Of a stretch of DNA of 64,000 nucleotides, positions 32,160 through 40,858 are shown piece by piece. Under the pieces are notes generated by a model. The model was not told the origin of the DNA and made no database searches. It saw only the letters and a list, made by a program, of their open reading frames with translations. The position numbers and the translations under genes were made by a program. The stretch is from positions 1-64,000 of the forward strand of contig JAEYKI010000004.1 of the NCBI GenBank assembly GCA_023408315.1, written 5' to 3'. Each line of letters opens with the position of its first letter. Positions within the stretch are counted from its first letter, which is position 1. This DNA is from Bacillota bacterium (GTDB lineage: Bacteria; Bacillota; Clostridia; Christensenellales; Christensenellaceae).

Positions 32160-34157
32160 ATGCCCATCAAAATTGCGCTGGCCGGGAATCCAAACAGCGG
32201 AAAGACAACTATGTTCAACGAGCTGACAGGAAGCATGCAGTATGTAGGGAACTGGCCGGGGGTAACCGTAGAAAAAAAAGAGGGCAGGCCAAAAGAATTC
32301 AAAGACGTTATACTGGTGGACCTTCCCGGGATATACTCGCTTTCTCCTTATTCTCTGGAGGAAGTTGTAACCCGGGATTTTTTATTGAATGAAAAACCAG
32401 ACGCTATCATAAATATTGTAGACGCCACCAATATAGAGCGAAACCTGTACCTTACCACCCAACTGATGGAATCCGGTATTCCCATGGTAATTGCCTTGAA
32501 TATGATGGATGTGATACGTAAAAGCGGAGAAGTTATAGACACAGGAAAACTGGAGAAGCTGCTTGGGTGCAACATTATAGAAACTTCCGCTCTGCGTGGA
32601 ATCGGGCTTCACGAAGCGGTGCGGGCGGCGGTGGATCTGGCAAAACGCAAGACAGCCAGCCCGGTGCGCAAATGGTTTGACTCCAGAACCGAGCAGGCGG
32701 TTGAAGCCATAGAAAGCCTGGCGTTGGGGGGCGGCCAGCCAAACAAACGCTGGTATGCCGTAAAACTGTTTGAACGGGATCCCAAAGTGCTGGAACAAAT
32801 GCGGCTGGCCAATGATATTGCCGCGCGTGTGGAAGAGATTATCTCTTTGACTGAAAAAGAAGCGGACGACGATTCTGAAAGCATTATTGCAAACGCGCGC
32901 TATAACTATATTGGCGATCTGATTGGCCAGACAATGCGCAAAAAGCCATTGGACGCATCCTCCGCTTCGGACAGGATAGACCGCGTTATCACCAACCGCT
33001 GGCTTGCGTTACCCATATTTTTTCTGATTATGTGGGGCATTTATTTTGTATCCATCCAGACGCTGGGAAGCCTGACGGTGGATGGCATAGGCGTTTTTTT
33101 TGACTGGGCAGGGCAGGGCGTCTCAGTGTTTTTGGCAAACGTGGGTGCTGCGGACTGGGTGAACGGACTGGTGGTGGACGGCATCATCCGCGGCGTTGGC
33201 GCTGTGCTTGGTTTTGTGCCGCAGCTTATGATACTGTTTTTATTTTTGTCCCTGATGGAAGACATTGGGTATATGGCCCGCGTCGCGTTTATCATGGATA
33301 AAATTTTCCGTAAGTTTGGATTATCCGGCAAATCGTTCATCCCCATGCTGATTGGCACAGGATGCTCTGTTCCCGGCATTATGGCCAGCCGGACGATTGA
33401 AAACGACCGCGACCGGAAAATGACCATTATGCTCACTCCTTTCATCCCCTGCGGGGCAAAACTGCCGGTGTTTGCGCTTTTTACAGGCGCGTTTTTCCCG
33501 CAGAACGTATGGGTGGGGCCTTCCATGTATATGCTGGGGATTGGCATGGTGATCTTGTCCGGGCTTATTTTAAAAAGAACGCGTATGTTCAAAGGGAAGC
33601 CCGCTCCCTTTGTGATGGAGCTGCCCCCGTACCGCATGCCCCTGGCGCGCGGCGTATTGTTCCAGATGTGGGACCGGGGCAAGGCTTTTATTAAGCGGGC
33701 GGGCACTATTATTCTTGTAGCCTCGGCTGTAATCTGGTTTCTGCAGGGGTATAACTGGACCCTGCAGGCGGTGGATACTTCCGGCAGCATGCTGGCGGGT
33801 ATTGGCCAGGCAATTGCGCCCCTATTTATTCCGCTGGGTTTTGGAAACTGGCAGTCTTCCGTTGCGATACTGACCGGCGTTATTGCCAAGGAAAACGTGG
33901 TTGCCACGCTTGGCGTGCTGCTGGGGGGAGAGGCGAGCCTGACGGGCGCGATTGGCCGTTTATTTACGCCGGTGAGCGCCTATGCGTTTATGGCGTTTAT
34001 ATTGCTGGCCGCACCGTGCGCGGCAGCCATTGGCGCCACCAGCCGCGAGATAGGCGGCGCAAAATGGACCCTGCGCGCGGTGCTGTACCAAACGGGGACC
34101 GCGTATATGGTTGCCTGTGTGATTTTCCAGGTTGGACGCCTGGTGCTTGGAGGGTAA
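32160..34157 (+). CDS. feoB: FeoB ferrous iron transporter
   Basis: A 665-residue Fe2+ permease with a cytosolic G-domain (G1 GNPNSGKTT, G3 DLPGIYSLSPYS, G4 NMMD), a helical GDI-like spacer (about 175-265), and a membrane part with two gate regions (first gate with MLIGTGCSVPGIMASRTIENDRDRKMTIMLTPFIPCGAKLPVF) and a C-terminal gate near AAPCAAAIGATSRE. The GAGGATGACATG start is well placed after operator 4. It is the main Fe2+ importer of anaerobes. Confidence 0.96.
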   Translation: MPIKIALAGNPNSGKTTMFNELTGSMQYVGNWPGVTVEKKEGRPKEFKDVILVDLPGIYSLSPYSLEEVVTRDFLLNEKPDAIINIVDATNIERNLYLTTQLMESGIPMVIALNMMDVIRKSGEVIDTGKLEKLLGCNIIETSALRGIGLHEAVRAAVDLAKRKTASPVRKWFDSRTEQAVEAIESLALGGGQPNKRWYAVKLFERDPKVLEQMRLANDIAARVEEIISLTEKEADDDSESIIANARYNYIGDLIGQTMRKKPLDASSASDRIDRVITNRWLALPIFFLIMWGIYFVSIQTLGSLTVDGIGVFFDWAGQGVSVFLANVGAADWVNGLVVDGIIRGVGAVLGFVPQLMILFLFLSLMEDIGYMARVAFIMDKIFRKFGLSGKSFIPMLIGTGCSVPGIMASRTIENDRDRKMTIMLTPFIPCGAKLPVFALFTGAFFPQNVWVGPSMYMLGIGMVILSGLILKRTRMFKGKPAPFVMELPPYRMPLARGVLFQMWDRGKAFIKRAGTIILVASAVIWFLQGYNWTLQAVDTSGSMLAGIGQAIAPLFIPLGFGNWQSSVAILTGVIAKENVVATLGVLLGGEASLTGAIGRLFTPVSAYAFMAFILLAAPCAAAIGATSREIGGAKWTLRAVLYQTGTAYMVACVIFQVGRLVLGG

Positions 34158-34161
34158 AAGT

Positions 34162-34347
34162 ATGGAAAATCCGGTTTCTACATGGGTCATAGGAGGGCTG
34201 GTGATTGGGCTTTTGGTCTGGATAACCGTCCGATTGGTAAGAAACAGGAAAAAAAGCGCTTGCAGCTGTGGGTGCGGGGATTGCGCAAAGGCAAAAGAGT
34301 GCTGCGGCTGCCGGGAGCCGGATACCAAAGATAAAGATAAAGAATAA
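34162..34347 (+). CDS. FeoB-associated Cys-rich membrane protein
   Basis: A 61-residue protein with one membrane helix (about 8-24) and a cytosolic Cys cluster (CSCGCGDCAKAKECCGC). Such proteins are commonly encoded just after feoB in Firmicutes and may help hand over iron, acting like FeoC. It starts 4 bases after feoB; GGAGGG overlaps the feoB end. Confidence 0.88.
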   Translation: MENPVSTWVIGGLVIGLLVWITVRLVRNRKKSACSCGCGDCAKAKECCGCREPDTKDKDKE

Positions 34348-34365
34348 ACGGCCGGTAAGGACATG

Positions 34366-34391
34366 CAAAGGAGAGGAAGCCCTCTCCTTTG
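34366..34391 (+). terminator. Hairpin at the end of the feo operon
   Basis: Perfect 11-bp stem CAAAGGAGAGG/CCTCTCCTTTG with loop AAGC. The downstream T tract is poor (TTGATATTTT), so it may be a partial terminator. Confidence 0.65.
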
Positions 34392-34602
34392 TTGATATTT
34401 TAATGGTCAGGACAACCTGCATAAGCACATCATGATGTTTGCGGAATCAGGGATTTGTTTATAACAGTATAGGCGGCAAATATTGATTTACAACCGCACC
34501 AATCTATTTTATGATGAATGTGGTATATAAGCCGGGTGATTAAATCACGGAAAAAACAAAGATACTATAGTATATTCAGCAGTAACAAAAGGAGGATTTG
34601 CA

Positions 34603-35469
34603 ATGCCAGATATTGTTGTGATTGGCAGCGGGCCTGCGGGCATAACGGCTGCCATTTATGCCGCGCGTGCCGGGATGGATACCCTTGTGGTTGGCAGGGA
34701 TAAGGGTTCGCTGGAGAAGGCGGGGGCCATTGAAAACTATTACGGTTTTCCCGAACCCGTTTTGGGTGCCGATCTGATACAAAAAGGAATTGAACAGGCG
34801 AAGAAGCTTGGCGTAAAAATAGCAGAGGACGAAGTGGTTGGCCTGCAGTTTGCGGAAAAACTGGTTGTAAAAACCAAGGAATCCGCCTATGAGGCGGACG
34901 CGGTGATACTGGCCACAGGTTCTTCCCGCAAAAAGCCGGAGATTAAGGGGCTTGCCGGTTTGGAAGGCAAGGGCGTGAGCTACTGCGCTACATGCGACGC
35001 ATTTTTTTACAGGCAGAAGGACGTGGCGGTTTTGGGGGACGGCGAATATGCGCTCTCCGAAGCCAAGGAGTTGGCGCACGTTGCGGGCTCTGTGCGGATA
35101 CTGACCAACGGCAAAAAAATGCAGGCGGAAGTTTCAGGCGGCATAACGGTGAGTGAAAAAGAGATAGACTGCCTGGAAGGCGCGGATAAGCTGGAGTGCA
35201 TCCGGTTCAGGGACGGATCTCAGGTTCCGGTTGCGGGCGCGTTTGTTGCCATGGGGGTAGCCGGAAGCGGTGAACTGGCCAGAATGATGGGTATTGTAAC
35301 GGATAAAAACAGCATAGTGGTGAACGGTGAAATGGAAACCAACGTACCCGGCGTATACGCGGCGGGCGACTGTACGGGCGGCTGGCTACAGGTAAGCAAA
35401 GCGGTGCACGAGGGGGCAAAGGCCGGTTCTTCCGCGGTGAAATATATCAGAAAGAACAGGGAGAAATAA
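34603..35469 (+). CDS. Thioredoxin-reductase-like flavoprotein, possibly ferredoxin-linked
   Basis: A 288-residue FAD protein of the thioredoxin reductase fold. FAD binding is by GSGPAGITAAIYAARAG and AAGDCTGG; the redox pair is CATC in GVSYCATCDAFFYR. The NAD(P)H domain has GDGEYALSEA where NADPH enzymes have GGGDSA, and the HRRxxxR motif that holds the NADPH phosphate is absent (TNGKKMQ at that place). Clostridial ferredoxin-dependent flavin thioredoxin reductases have lost such motifs. A ferredoxin gene follows with no gap, which supports ferredoxin as donor. Whether thioredoxin is the acceptor is not shown. AAGGAGG precedes the ATG. Confidence 0.85.
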   Translation: MPDIVVIGSGPAGITAAIYAARAGMDTLVVGRDKGSLEKAGAIENYYGFPEPVLGADLIQKGIEQAKKLGVKIAEDEVVGLQFAEKLVVKTKESAYEADAVILATGSSRKKPEIKGLAGLEGKGVSYCATCDAFFYRQKDVAVLGDGEYALSEAKELAHVAGSVRILTNGKKMQAEVSGGITVSEKEIDCLEGADKLECIRFRDGSQVPVAGAFVAMGVAGSGELARMMGIVTDKNSIVVNGEMETNVPGVYAAGDCTGGWLQVSKAVHEGAKAGSSAVKYIRKNREK

Positions 35470-35700
35470 TTGCAGGCGTTTTTAGCGGATGAAGAGTTCC
35501 CGGCGGGAGACAGAAACAAAACGCTCACGGTTAAAAAGAGCCGCTGCGGCCAGAACCATATATGCCCTTCTGTGCGGGTTTGCCCGGTGGGCGCGCTGAA
35601 ACAACACGGGCACTTTGCGCCTTCTGTGGATATGGAAAAGTGCATCCGGTGCGGCAAATGTATCTGGAGCTGCCCCAGGGGCGCGCTGGTTTTGGAGTGA
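35470..35700 (+). CDS. Small [4Fe-4S] ferredoxin linked to the TrxR-like protein
   Basis: A 76-residue ferredoxin. The C-terminal motif CIRCGKCIWSCPRGA is a normal [4Fe-4S] ligand set; the first motif (CGQNHICPSVRVCPVGA) has unusual spacing. It starts with TTG at 35470, directly after the stop of the flavoprotein gene, with AGGGAG upstream. The tight linkage suggests it is the electron carrier for that enzyme. Confidence 0.82.
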   Translation: MQAFLADEEFPAGDRNKTLTVKKSRCGQNHICPSVRVCPVGALKQHGHFAPSVDMEKCIRCGKCIWSCPRGALVLE

Positions 35701-35800
35701 ATGACACAGGGGGCGCTGCCTCCTAACCCATGATGCAGTGACGCTGTCAACCGCCTCAATCCGGGTATCTTGGGGGATTCCGGCAAATCCATATGATCAC

Positions 35801-35824
35801 AAATACCGCTTTGCGGTATTTTTT
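35801..35824 (+). terminator. Terminator after the flavoprotein-ferredoxin pair
   Basis: Perfect 9-bp stem AAATACCGC/GCGGTATTT with loop TTT and a T run, in the 205-base gap before the next gene. Confidence 0.85.
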
Positions 35825-35905
35825 ATGCAAAAATACTTCCTGCTGTTTTACTTTGGAAGCTTGTGCTATATACTTGTATTAGAGAAAACACAGGAGGAAC
35901 GGTTT

Positions 35906-36586
35906 ATGATCGATCAGTCTGACGAGTTTTTTTTATCCCGCACCCTGCCTTTCTGGAAAACGCTGAGCGAAAGGGAACTTCAATTGCTGCGGCAGAACAT
36001 GGTGCTTGCGCATTTTGAAAAGAGCGAAGCGATTCACAGCGGCGGGCTGGATTGCAAAGGCATGCTGATTGTAAGAAGCGGACGCATGCGCGTATATATC
36101 GTGTCCGAATCCGGGCGGGAAGCGACCCTGTACCGCCCTGTTCCGGGCGAGTCCTGCGTGCTTGCCGCTTCGTGCATATTAAATAACATTGATTTTGATG
36201 TTTTTATAGACGCGGAAGTACAAAGCGATGTATACATATTGCCAGCCCATTATTTAAAAGACCTGTGCAAAACCAGCAGGGAGGCGGAGAATTTTACCAA
36301 CCAGGTTCTGGCCGCGAGGTTTACGGAAGTAATGTGGGTAATGGAGGCTATACTGTTTTCAAGCATGGATAAACGGCTGGCTTCTTTTTTGCTTGAGCAG
36401 TCTGATATAGAAAGATCCGGCAGCATTACCATCACACACGAGGCGATTGCGGGCCATTTGGGCAGCGCAAGGGAAGTGGTCTCACGCATGCTGAAATACT
36501 TTGAACGCGAAGGTCTTGTAGCCGTCTCCCGTGGGGGCATTCGCATCATTGACGAGGCGGGGCTAAAAAAAGTGGCCGGACTTTAA
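35906..36586 (+). CDS. Crp/Fnr-family transcriptional regulator
   Basis: A 226-residue regulator with an N-terminal cyclic-nucleotide-binding-like domain (about 15-130) and a C-terminal winged helix (ITITHEAIAGHLGSAREVVSRMLKYFEREGLVAVSRGGI). It contains scattered Cys residues (CKGM, ESCVLAASCIL, DLCKTS) but no classic FNR cluster. The start at 35906 has CAGGAGG 8 bases upstream; the frame opens earlier across the terminator. Its targets are not evident from position alone. Confidence 0.88.
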   Translation: MIDQSDEFFLSRTLPFWKTLSERELQLLRQNMVLAHFEKSEAIHSGGLDCKGMLIVRSGRMRVYIVSESGREATLYRPVPGESCVLAASCILNNIDFDVFIDAEVQSDVYILPAHYLKDLCKTSREAENFTNQVLAARFTEVMWVMEAILFSSMDKRLASFLLEQSDIERSGSITITHEAIAGHLGSAREVVSRMLKYFEREGLVAVSRGGIRIIDEAGLKKVAGL

Positions 36587-36759
36587 AAAGCTTTTATAAA
36601 AAGAGGGTTATCAACTTTGAAATGGCAGCGAACGACAAGTCTTTTTGTATTTTTTAAGGAACTTTTTTCGACAAAAAGCGTGCTGCCCGTGGGCTGTGTG
36701 AAACCCTGAAAACCGCATAAAAGCGCTGATTTTGGGGTGTTATTTAACTTAAAATTTAA

Positions 36760-36788
36760 TTGACAGCAAATTGGAAATAAGCTATTCT
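36760..36788 (+). promoter_or_regulatory. Promoter of the DUF4870 gene
   Basis: TTGACA (36760-36765) and TATTCT (36783-36788) with a 17-base spacer. Nothing else is seen in the 280-base gap from 36587. Confidence 0.8.
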
Positions 36789-36867
36789 GAATGTGACAAT
36801 AAATGGTTCAAATCAATTATTTTGAATTAAATGGACTTATTTTCAAAAATTGTAGGGAGGTTCAATT

Positions 36868-37326
36868 ATGTCAGTTAAAGCGTATGAACCGCACAAGTCT
36901 TCCATCGGCGGAATGGACGCGAATATCGTTGCTTTGCTCACTTACATTTTAGCAATCATCTTCAATTTTATTGGTGGGCTGCATTGGTTCGGCTGGGCGA
37001 TCCCTTTGGTTTTCTTCTTGATGGAAAAAAACAGCCAGCTTGTTAAATTCCATGCCGCGCAGTCGTTCGTATTGGCTCTCATCGGTGCAATCATTTATAT
37101 TATTTTGGATGCCATTACTTGGGCGACTCTTTCTTCTGTCGGCGGATGGGCTTACTTTCTTGGCGGCGGATGGGCGGCTACGGCAATTATTGCTACAATT
37201 GTTGGTATCCTGATTGCCATAGCCGAAGTAATTGCCATGATCAATGCTTATCAAAACAAAGAGTGGAGCATTCCGTTCATTGGCGATTTGGCCGAAAAAT
37301 TCAGGGAAAAAGTTAAGTCTATCTGA
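36868..37326 (+). CDS. DUF4870 small membrane protein
   Basis: A 152-residue protein with four membrane segments (about 18-35, 38-55, 68-90, 100-125). Conserved DUF4870/Tic20-like features are NIVALLTYILAIIFNFIGG at the start, VKFHAAQSFVLA in the middle and the C-terminal IPFIGDLAEKF. Function is unknown. It has its own promoter, a GGGAGG ribosome site and its own terminator. Confidence 0.85.
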   Translation: MSVKAYEPHKSSIGGMDANIVALLTYILAIIFNFIGGLHWFGWAIPLVFFLMEKNSQLVKFHAAQSFVLALIGAIIYIILDAITWATLSSVGGWAYFLGGGWAATAIIATIVGILIAIAEVIAMINAYQNKEWSIPFIGDLAEKFREKVKSI

Positions 37327-37355
37327 TTTCACACACCATTTTTAATGATTCACTG

Positions 37356-37385
37356 AAAGCCTTTCAGAAACGAGAGGCTTTTTTA
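37356..37385 (+). terminator. Terminator of the DUF4870 gene
   Basis: Stem AAAGCCT-TC/GA-AGGCTTT (one mismatch) with loop AGAAAC, followed by TTTT. Confidence 0.82.
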
Positions 37386-37478
37386 TTGTATAAAATCATT
37401 CCCCCGTCACCAAACCGTCACACATAAAAGCGCCGTATGGTGGTATAATGTGAACAAAAAGGGTGCAGAGGTGTAAAG

Positions 37479-38147
37479 TTGAGCAAGATACTGGTTGTGG
37501 ACGATGAGGAGAACATCCGTCAGATTATTAAAAAATACGCTGTTTTTGAAGGGCACGAGGTTGTGGAGGCGGCCGACGGAATGGAAGCGATCCGCACATG
37601 CAACGAGCAAACGTTTGATATGATTATAATGGATATCATGATGCCAGAACTGGACGGCTTTTCCGCCTGCAAGGAGATTCGCAAAACCTGTGAGACACCC
37701 ATTCTGATGCTTTCGGCGCGTGGCGAGGAATACGACAAAATTCATGGGTTTGAGATTGGCGTGGACGATTATGTGGTGAAGCCTTTCTCTCCCAAGGAAC
37801 TGATGATGCGCGTTGCGGCCATTGTGAAGCGGTCCAGCAGGAGCGACACGGAAGCGGAAGTTGTGTCTTATGAAGGATTAACGATTGACTTTACAGGGCG
37901 GTATGTGTATGTGAACGGGGAAAAGACAGACATGTCCCCAAAGGAATACGAGCTGCTTTTTTATCTGGCAAAAAACAAAAATATTGCGCTGATGCGCGAA
38001 AAACTGATTACAGACGTATGGGGGTACGACTTTTACGGAGACGACCGCACGCTGGATACGCATATCAAACTGCTGCGCAGAAGCCTGGGGGAATACAGCA
38101 AGTTTATCGTCACATTAAGAGGAGTTGGGTACCGTTTTGAAGTTTAA
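37479..38147 (+). CDS. OmpR/PhoB-family response regulator
   Basis: A 222-residue regulator: receiver domain (1-115) with acidic pocket DDEE, phospho-acceptor Asp in MIIMDIMMPELDG (Asp52), and Lys in VVKPFSPKEL; then a winged-helix DNA-binding domain (from about 130; MSPKEYELLFYLAKN, TLDTHIKLLRRSL). The start is TTG at 37479 with AGAGGTG upstream. It overlaps the kinase gene by 11 bases, so the pair is co-translated. The signal is not known. Confidence 0.94.
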   Translation: MSKILVVDDEENIRQIIKKYAVFEGHEVVEAADGMEAIRTCNEQTFDMIIMDIMMPELDGFSACKEIRKTCETPILMLSARGEEYDKIHGFEIGVDDYVVKPFSPKELMMRVAAIVKRSSRSDTEAEVVSYEGLTIDFTGRYVYVNGEKTDMSPKEYELLFYLAKNKNIALMREKLITDVWGYDFYGDDRTLDTHIKLLRRSLGEYSKFIVTLRGVGYRFEV

Positions 38148-39645
38148 TATCAAAAAAGTAAGCGTAAAATGGAGGCTTTTCATTTATTTCGCTGTTTTTA
38201 CCGGTATTGTGATCGCCTTTTTATGGGTGTTCCAGATCGTGTTTCTGGACGACTTTTATAAATCAATCAAGGTAAACGAAATCAAATCAAGCGGGGACCA
38301 GATTGCTCTGGATGTGGACAACACCAGCCTGCAAACGGAGATTGATACCATCGCGCAAAACAGCGAGGTAAATATTCTTGTTTCCAATATGGTTACGGGT
38401 GTTGAATATCAGTCTGGCAATATTCCCAGTAATTTTTTGCGCAGTCTTAATAAAGACGAAAAAAATAAACTTTATGAGCAGGCCGTAAACAACGGCGGTG
38501 AATACCTGGAACGCTACCTGAGGAATCAGGGACCAAGGGGCGCCGGATTCCAGCAGCAGATACAGAATATAAACAACTCCGGTGAATCTGGCATACAGCC
38601 CCAGCCTCCCATATTTGGCGGACATGAGCGGGATGATATAGAGAGCATGATCTACGCAAAAACTGTGGCCAACAGCCGGGGAGAAACCGTTTTGGTTCTG
38701 CTGAGCACGGTGATTTCTCCCGTAAACGCCACGGTGCAGACGCTCAGGACGCAATTGGTGATTATTACGTTTATTATGCTGGCGCTTGCGGTTGGCATTG
38801 CGTTCGTTATATCCAAGGTGATTTCCAAACCCATTGTGGAGATCAATAAATCTGCAAAGGCGCTGGGTACGGGCAATTACGATATTCATTTTGATGAGAG
38901 CGGGTACAGAGAGATATCAGAGCTTGCTAGTACGCTCAATTATGCGGCCAAGGAGCTTTCGACCGTTGAGGCCCTGCGCCGGGAGCTTATAGCAAACATT
39001 TCGCACGATCTTAGGACGCCGCTTACCCTCATTACCGGGTACAGTGAAGTGATGCGGGATATACCGAACGAATACAAGCCGGAGAATGTGCAGATTATTA
39101 TAGACGAGGCCAAACGGCTCTCTAATATTGTAAACGATGTGCTGGATCTCTCCAAGCTGCAGTCTGGCACGCAGGAGCTGAATTGCGAGCTTTTCAGCCT
39201 TACGAATACATTGGGCGCTATTGTAGGCCGTTTTACCAAGCTGACGGGTACAAGAGGATATCATATAGAATATACGTATGACCGGGACGCAAAGGTTTTC
39301 GCAGACGAGCTCAGGGTATCCCAGGTAATTTATAACCTGATGAGCAACGCCATTAACTATACAGGAAAAGATAAATCCGTGCGCGTTACGCAGCAGGTGC
39401 GGGACGGTGTTGTTCACGTGGATGTGTCTGATACCGGGGAAGGCATTCCGCAAGACAAGCTTCCGCATATCTGGGACCGTTATTATAAGGTGGATAAATC
39501 GCATAAAAGGGCCACGGTTGGAACAGGCCTGGGCCTGTCTATTGTAAAAGCAGTGCTGGATATGCACGGTGCAAAATACGGCGTGCAAAGCACATTGGGG
39601 CAGGGAAGCGTGTTCTGGTTTGAACTGCCTTTGGCGCAGGATTGA
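38137..39645 (+). CDS. Membrane sensor histidine kinase
   Basis: A 502-residue kinase with a first membrane helix (about 13-35), an extracellular sensor region of about 180 residues, a second helix (about 205-227), HAMP, then HisKA (phospho-acceptor His in ANISHDLRTPLTLITGY) and the ATPase domain (N box NLMSNAINYT, G1 DTGEGIP, G2 GTGLGLSIV). The sensor domain contains a Gln/Asn/Gly-rich patch (GAGFQQQIQNINNSGESG). The TTG at 38137 is preferred over one at 38125 because GAGGAG then has a usable spacing. Partner of the overlapping response regulator. Confidence 0.92.
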   Translation: MKFNIKKVSVKWRLFIYFAVFTGIVIAFLWVFQIVFLDDFYKSIKVNEIKSSGDQIALDVDNTSLQTEIDTIAQNSEVNILVSNMVTGVEYQSGNIPSNFLRSLNKDEKNKLYEQAVNNGGEYLERYLRNQGPRGAGFQQQIQNINNSGESGIQPQPPIFGGHERDDIESMIYAKTVANSRGETVLVLLSTVISPVNATVQTLRTQLVIITFIMLALAVGIAFVISKVISKPIVEINKSAKALGTGNYDIHFDESGYREISELASTLNYAAKELSTVEALRRELIANISHDLRTPLTLITGYSEVMRDIPNEYKPENVQIIIDEAKRLSNIVNDVLDLSKLQSGTQELNCELFSLTNTLGAIVGRFTKLTGTRGYHIEYTYDRDAKVFADELRVSQVIYNLMSNAINYTGKDKSVRVTQQVRDGVVHVDVSDTGEGIPQDKLPHIWDRYYKVDKSHKRATVGTGLGLSIVKAVLDMHGAKYGVQSTLGQGSVFWFELPLAQD

Positions 39646-39648
39646 TTT

Positions 39649-39745
39649 TTCACGGGGTTCACCCGCGCTCCGCTTCTTTTCTTAAAAAAGAAAAGAAGCA
39701 AAAGAATTGTTCAAAAATGCCGTTTCAAAAAATCGGCATTTTTAA
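39649..39745 (+). repeat. Dispersed composite palindromic repeat, copy 4 (short)
   Basis: Keeps only the CGGGGTTCACCCG hairpin, the perfect CTTCTTTTCTT/AAGAAAAGAAG palindrome followed by CAAAAGAATT, and the ATGCCG...CGGCATTTTT hairpin. Same orientation as copy 1. It follows the kinase gene directly and could terminate it. Confidence 0.82.
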
Positions 39746-39810
39746 GTTAAATAAAGGTAATAAGGCAAGTGATTTGATTGTAAAAAAAGCTTCAAAGGCA
39801 TACTTAAATC

Positions 39811-39868
39811 AGGGGAGGCAGTGAGGGCGAAGCCTGAACGTCGGAAGGGGGCCTGGTCCGCCTCTGAG
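39811..39868 (+). other. Possible structured RNA or hairpin region
   Basis: GAGGC (39815-39819) can pair with GCCTC (39860-39864), enclosing a GGGC-GAA-GCCT hairpin and a GGAAGGGGGCC stretch, all G+C-rich in an AT-rich gap of 310 bases. No known riboswitch or RNA family was recognised. The rest of 39746-39958 shows no gene. Confidence 0.35.
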
Positions 39869-39958
39869 TAAAATTTACGTTTTTATTCATTTTATGTTCA
39901 AAAAATCTTCACATCTTGCGGCTATACTAAAGGCAATACAACGGAAAGGTGCTGCAAC

Positions 39959-40606
39959 ATGGAAATAAAAAACTTGAAGCGGGAACTGAAACAGAGTATC
40001 AGCCCGGAGGACTACAGGGTTTTAAAGCAGGCGCTCACGCATATGTGCCAGGACAAAATAAATCCGTGCGCCATGCACACGGCCAGGGTGCACTGCCTGT
40101 ATTTTGAAGCCTCCGGGCAGCCGGACGGAAAGCAGATTGAGAAATTTAATTTCCATTATGTCAATGAGGACAAGGATTTTATACGGCTGGAGAAGAAGAG
40201 CAAAAAGAAAGAGCTGTTTTTGGAGCGGAGCGCTTGCATTAATCGGCGCGACTGCGAACGGATACTGGCGGGCGATACGGAATCTCTTGGGGGCGCGGAC
40301 GACCCGCTGCTGTTTGAGTTTTTAAGCGCGCTTGCATGCAACAAGCTAAAACCAAAACTGCTGGTGGACTGCACCAGGGAAACGTTTGTGCTGAACCAGG
40401 GCGCGGTTTTGGTTAAGATTGATAGCGATTTTTCATCGGGCGCCAATGTTTCTGATTTTTTGAACGAGAAACATCCGGTTATCAAACGATCCGGCCAGAT
40501 ATTGCTGGAAGTGCAGTTCGAAAAGTATCTGCCGGAGATTATCTCCAGGGTGCTTGGCCGGCAGAAGGATTATCCGGTTGCCAGGTTCATACCTGCGCAT
40601 GTGTAA
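39959..40606 (+). CDS. VTC-domain protein (polyphosphate polymerase family)
   Basis: A 215-residue protein resembling the VTC tunnel domain of polyphosphate polymerases. Family-like elements in order are LKRELKQSISPEDYRVLKQAL, a short YFE strand (in place of the usual LYFD), EKFNFHYVNEDKDFIRLEKKSKKK with its basic Lys ladder, LVDCTRETFV, and VKIDSDFSSG with the closing LLEVQFEKYLPEII. In VTC proteins these basic residues bind ATP and polyphosphate in a beta-barrel tunnel. Bacterial homologues are mostly unstudied. AAAGGTG is upstream. The domain call rests on motif pattern only. Confidence 0.7.
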   Translation: MEIKNLKRELKQSISPEDYRVLKQALTHMCQDKINPCAMHTARVHCLYFEASGQPDGKQIEKFNFHYVNEDKDFIRLEKKSKKKELFLERSACINRRDCERILAGDTESLGGADDPLLFEFLSALACNKLKPKLLVDCTRETFVLNQGAVLVKIDSDFSSGANVSDFLNEKHPVIKRSGQILLEVQFEKYLPEIISRVLGRQKDYPVARFIPAHV

Positions 40607-40672
40607 GCGTTTAAAACAGCCGGACTATGGGAACACTAACCTTGCCATATTATTAAATGCGAGGTAACGTAT

Positions 40673-40804
40673 ATGAACAAGCCAAATCTGGATTATGCTT
40701 CCTTAAAGCAGGAAGACGTTCAGGCGATTATGGAGCTGGAGAAAAAAATCAGTTCCGGGGCCGGCGGCGATACAATACTGCTTGCCTATAAAGCCCAAAA
40801 ATAA
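40673..40804 (+). CDS. Small hypothetical protein, 43 residues
   Basis: A 44-codon frame with GAGGTAACG before the ATG. The product (LDYASLKQEDVQAIMELEKKIS core) looks helical and soluble and has no family match I recognise. It lies 66 bases after the VTC-domain gene and before a strong terminator, so it is probably a real end-of-operon gene. Confidence 0.5.
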   Translation: MNKPNLDYASLKQEDVQAIMELEKKISSGAGGDTILLAYKAQK

Positions 40805-40817
40805 AGAAGACATAAAA

Positions 40818-40847
40818 AAAGGCGTGTTTGCCGGAAACACGCCTTTT
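40818..40847. terminator. Bidirectional terminator between the small gene and glnN
   Basis: Stem AAAGGCGTGTTT/AAACACGCCTTT with a 5-base loop and A/T runs on both sides, between convergent genes. Confidence 0.9.
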
Positions 40848-40858
40848 GTATGTTTGGA

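Noticed and set aside
33041..33907. Minus-strand open frame of about 289 codons inside feoB
   Set aside because: Antisense to conserved FeoB membrane sequence; no ribosome site or family features.
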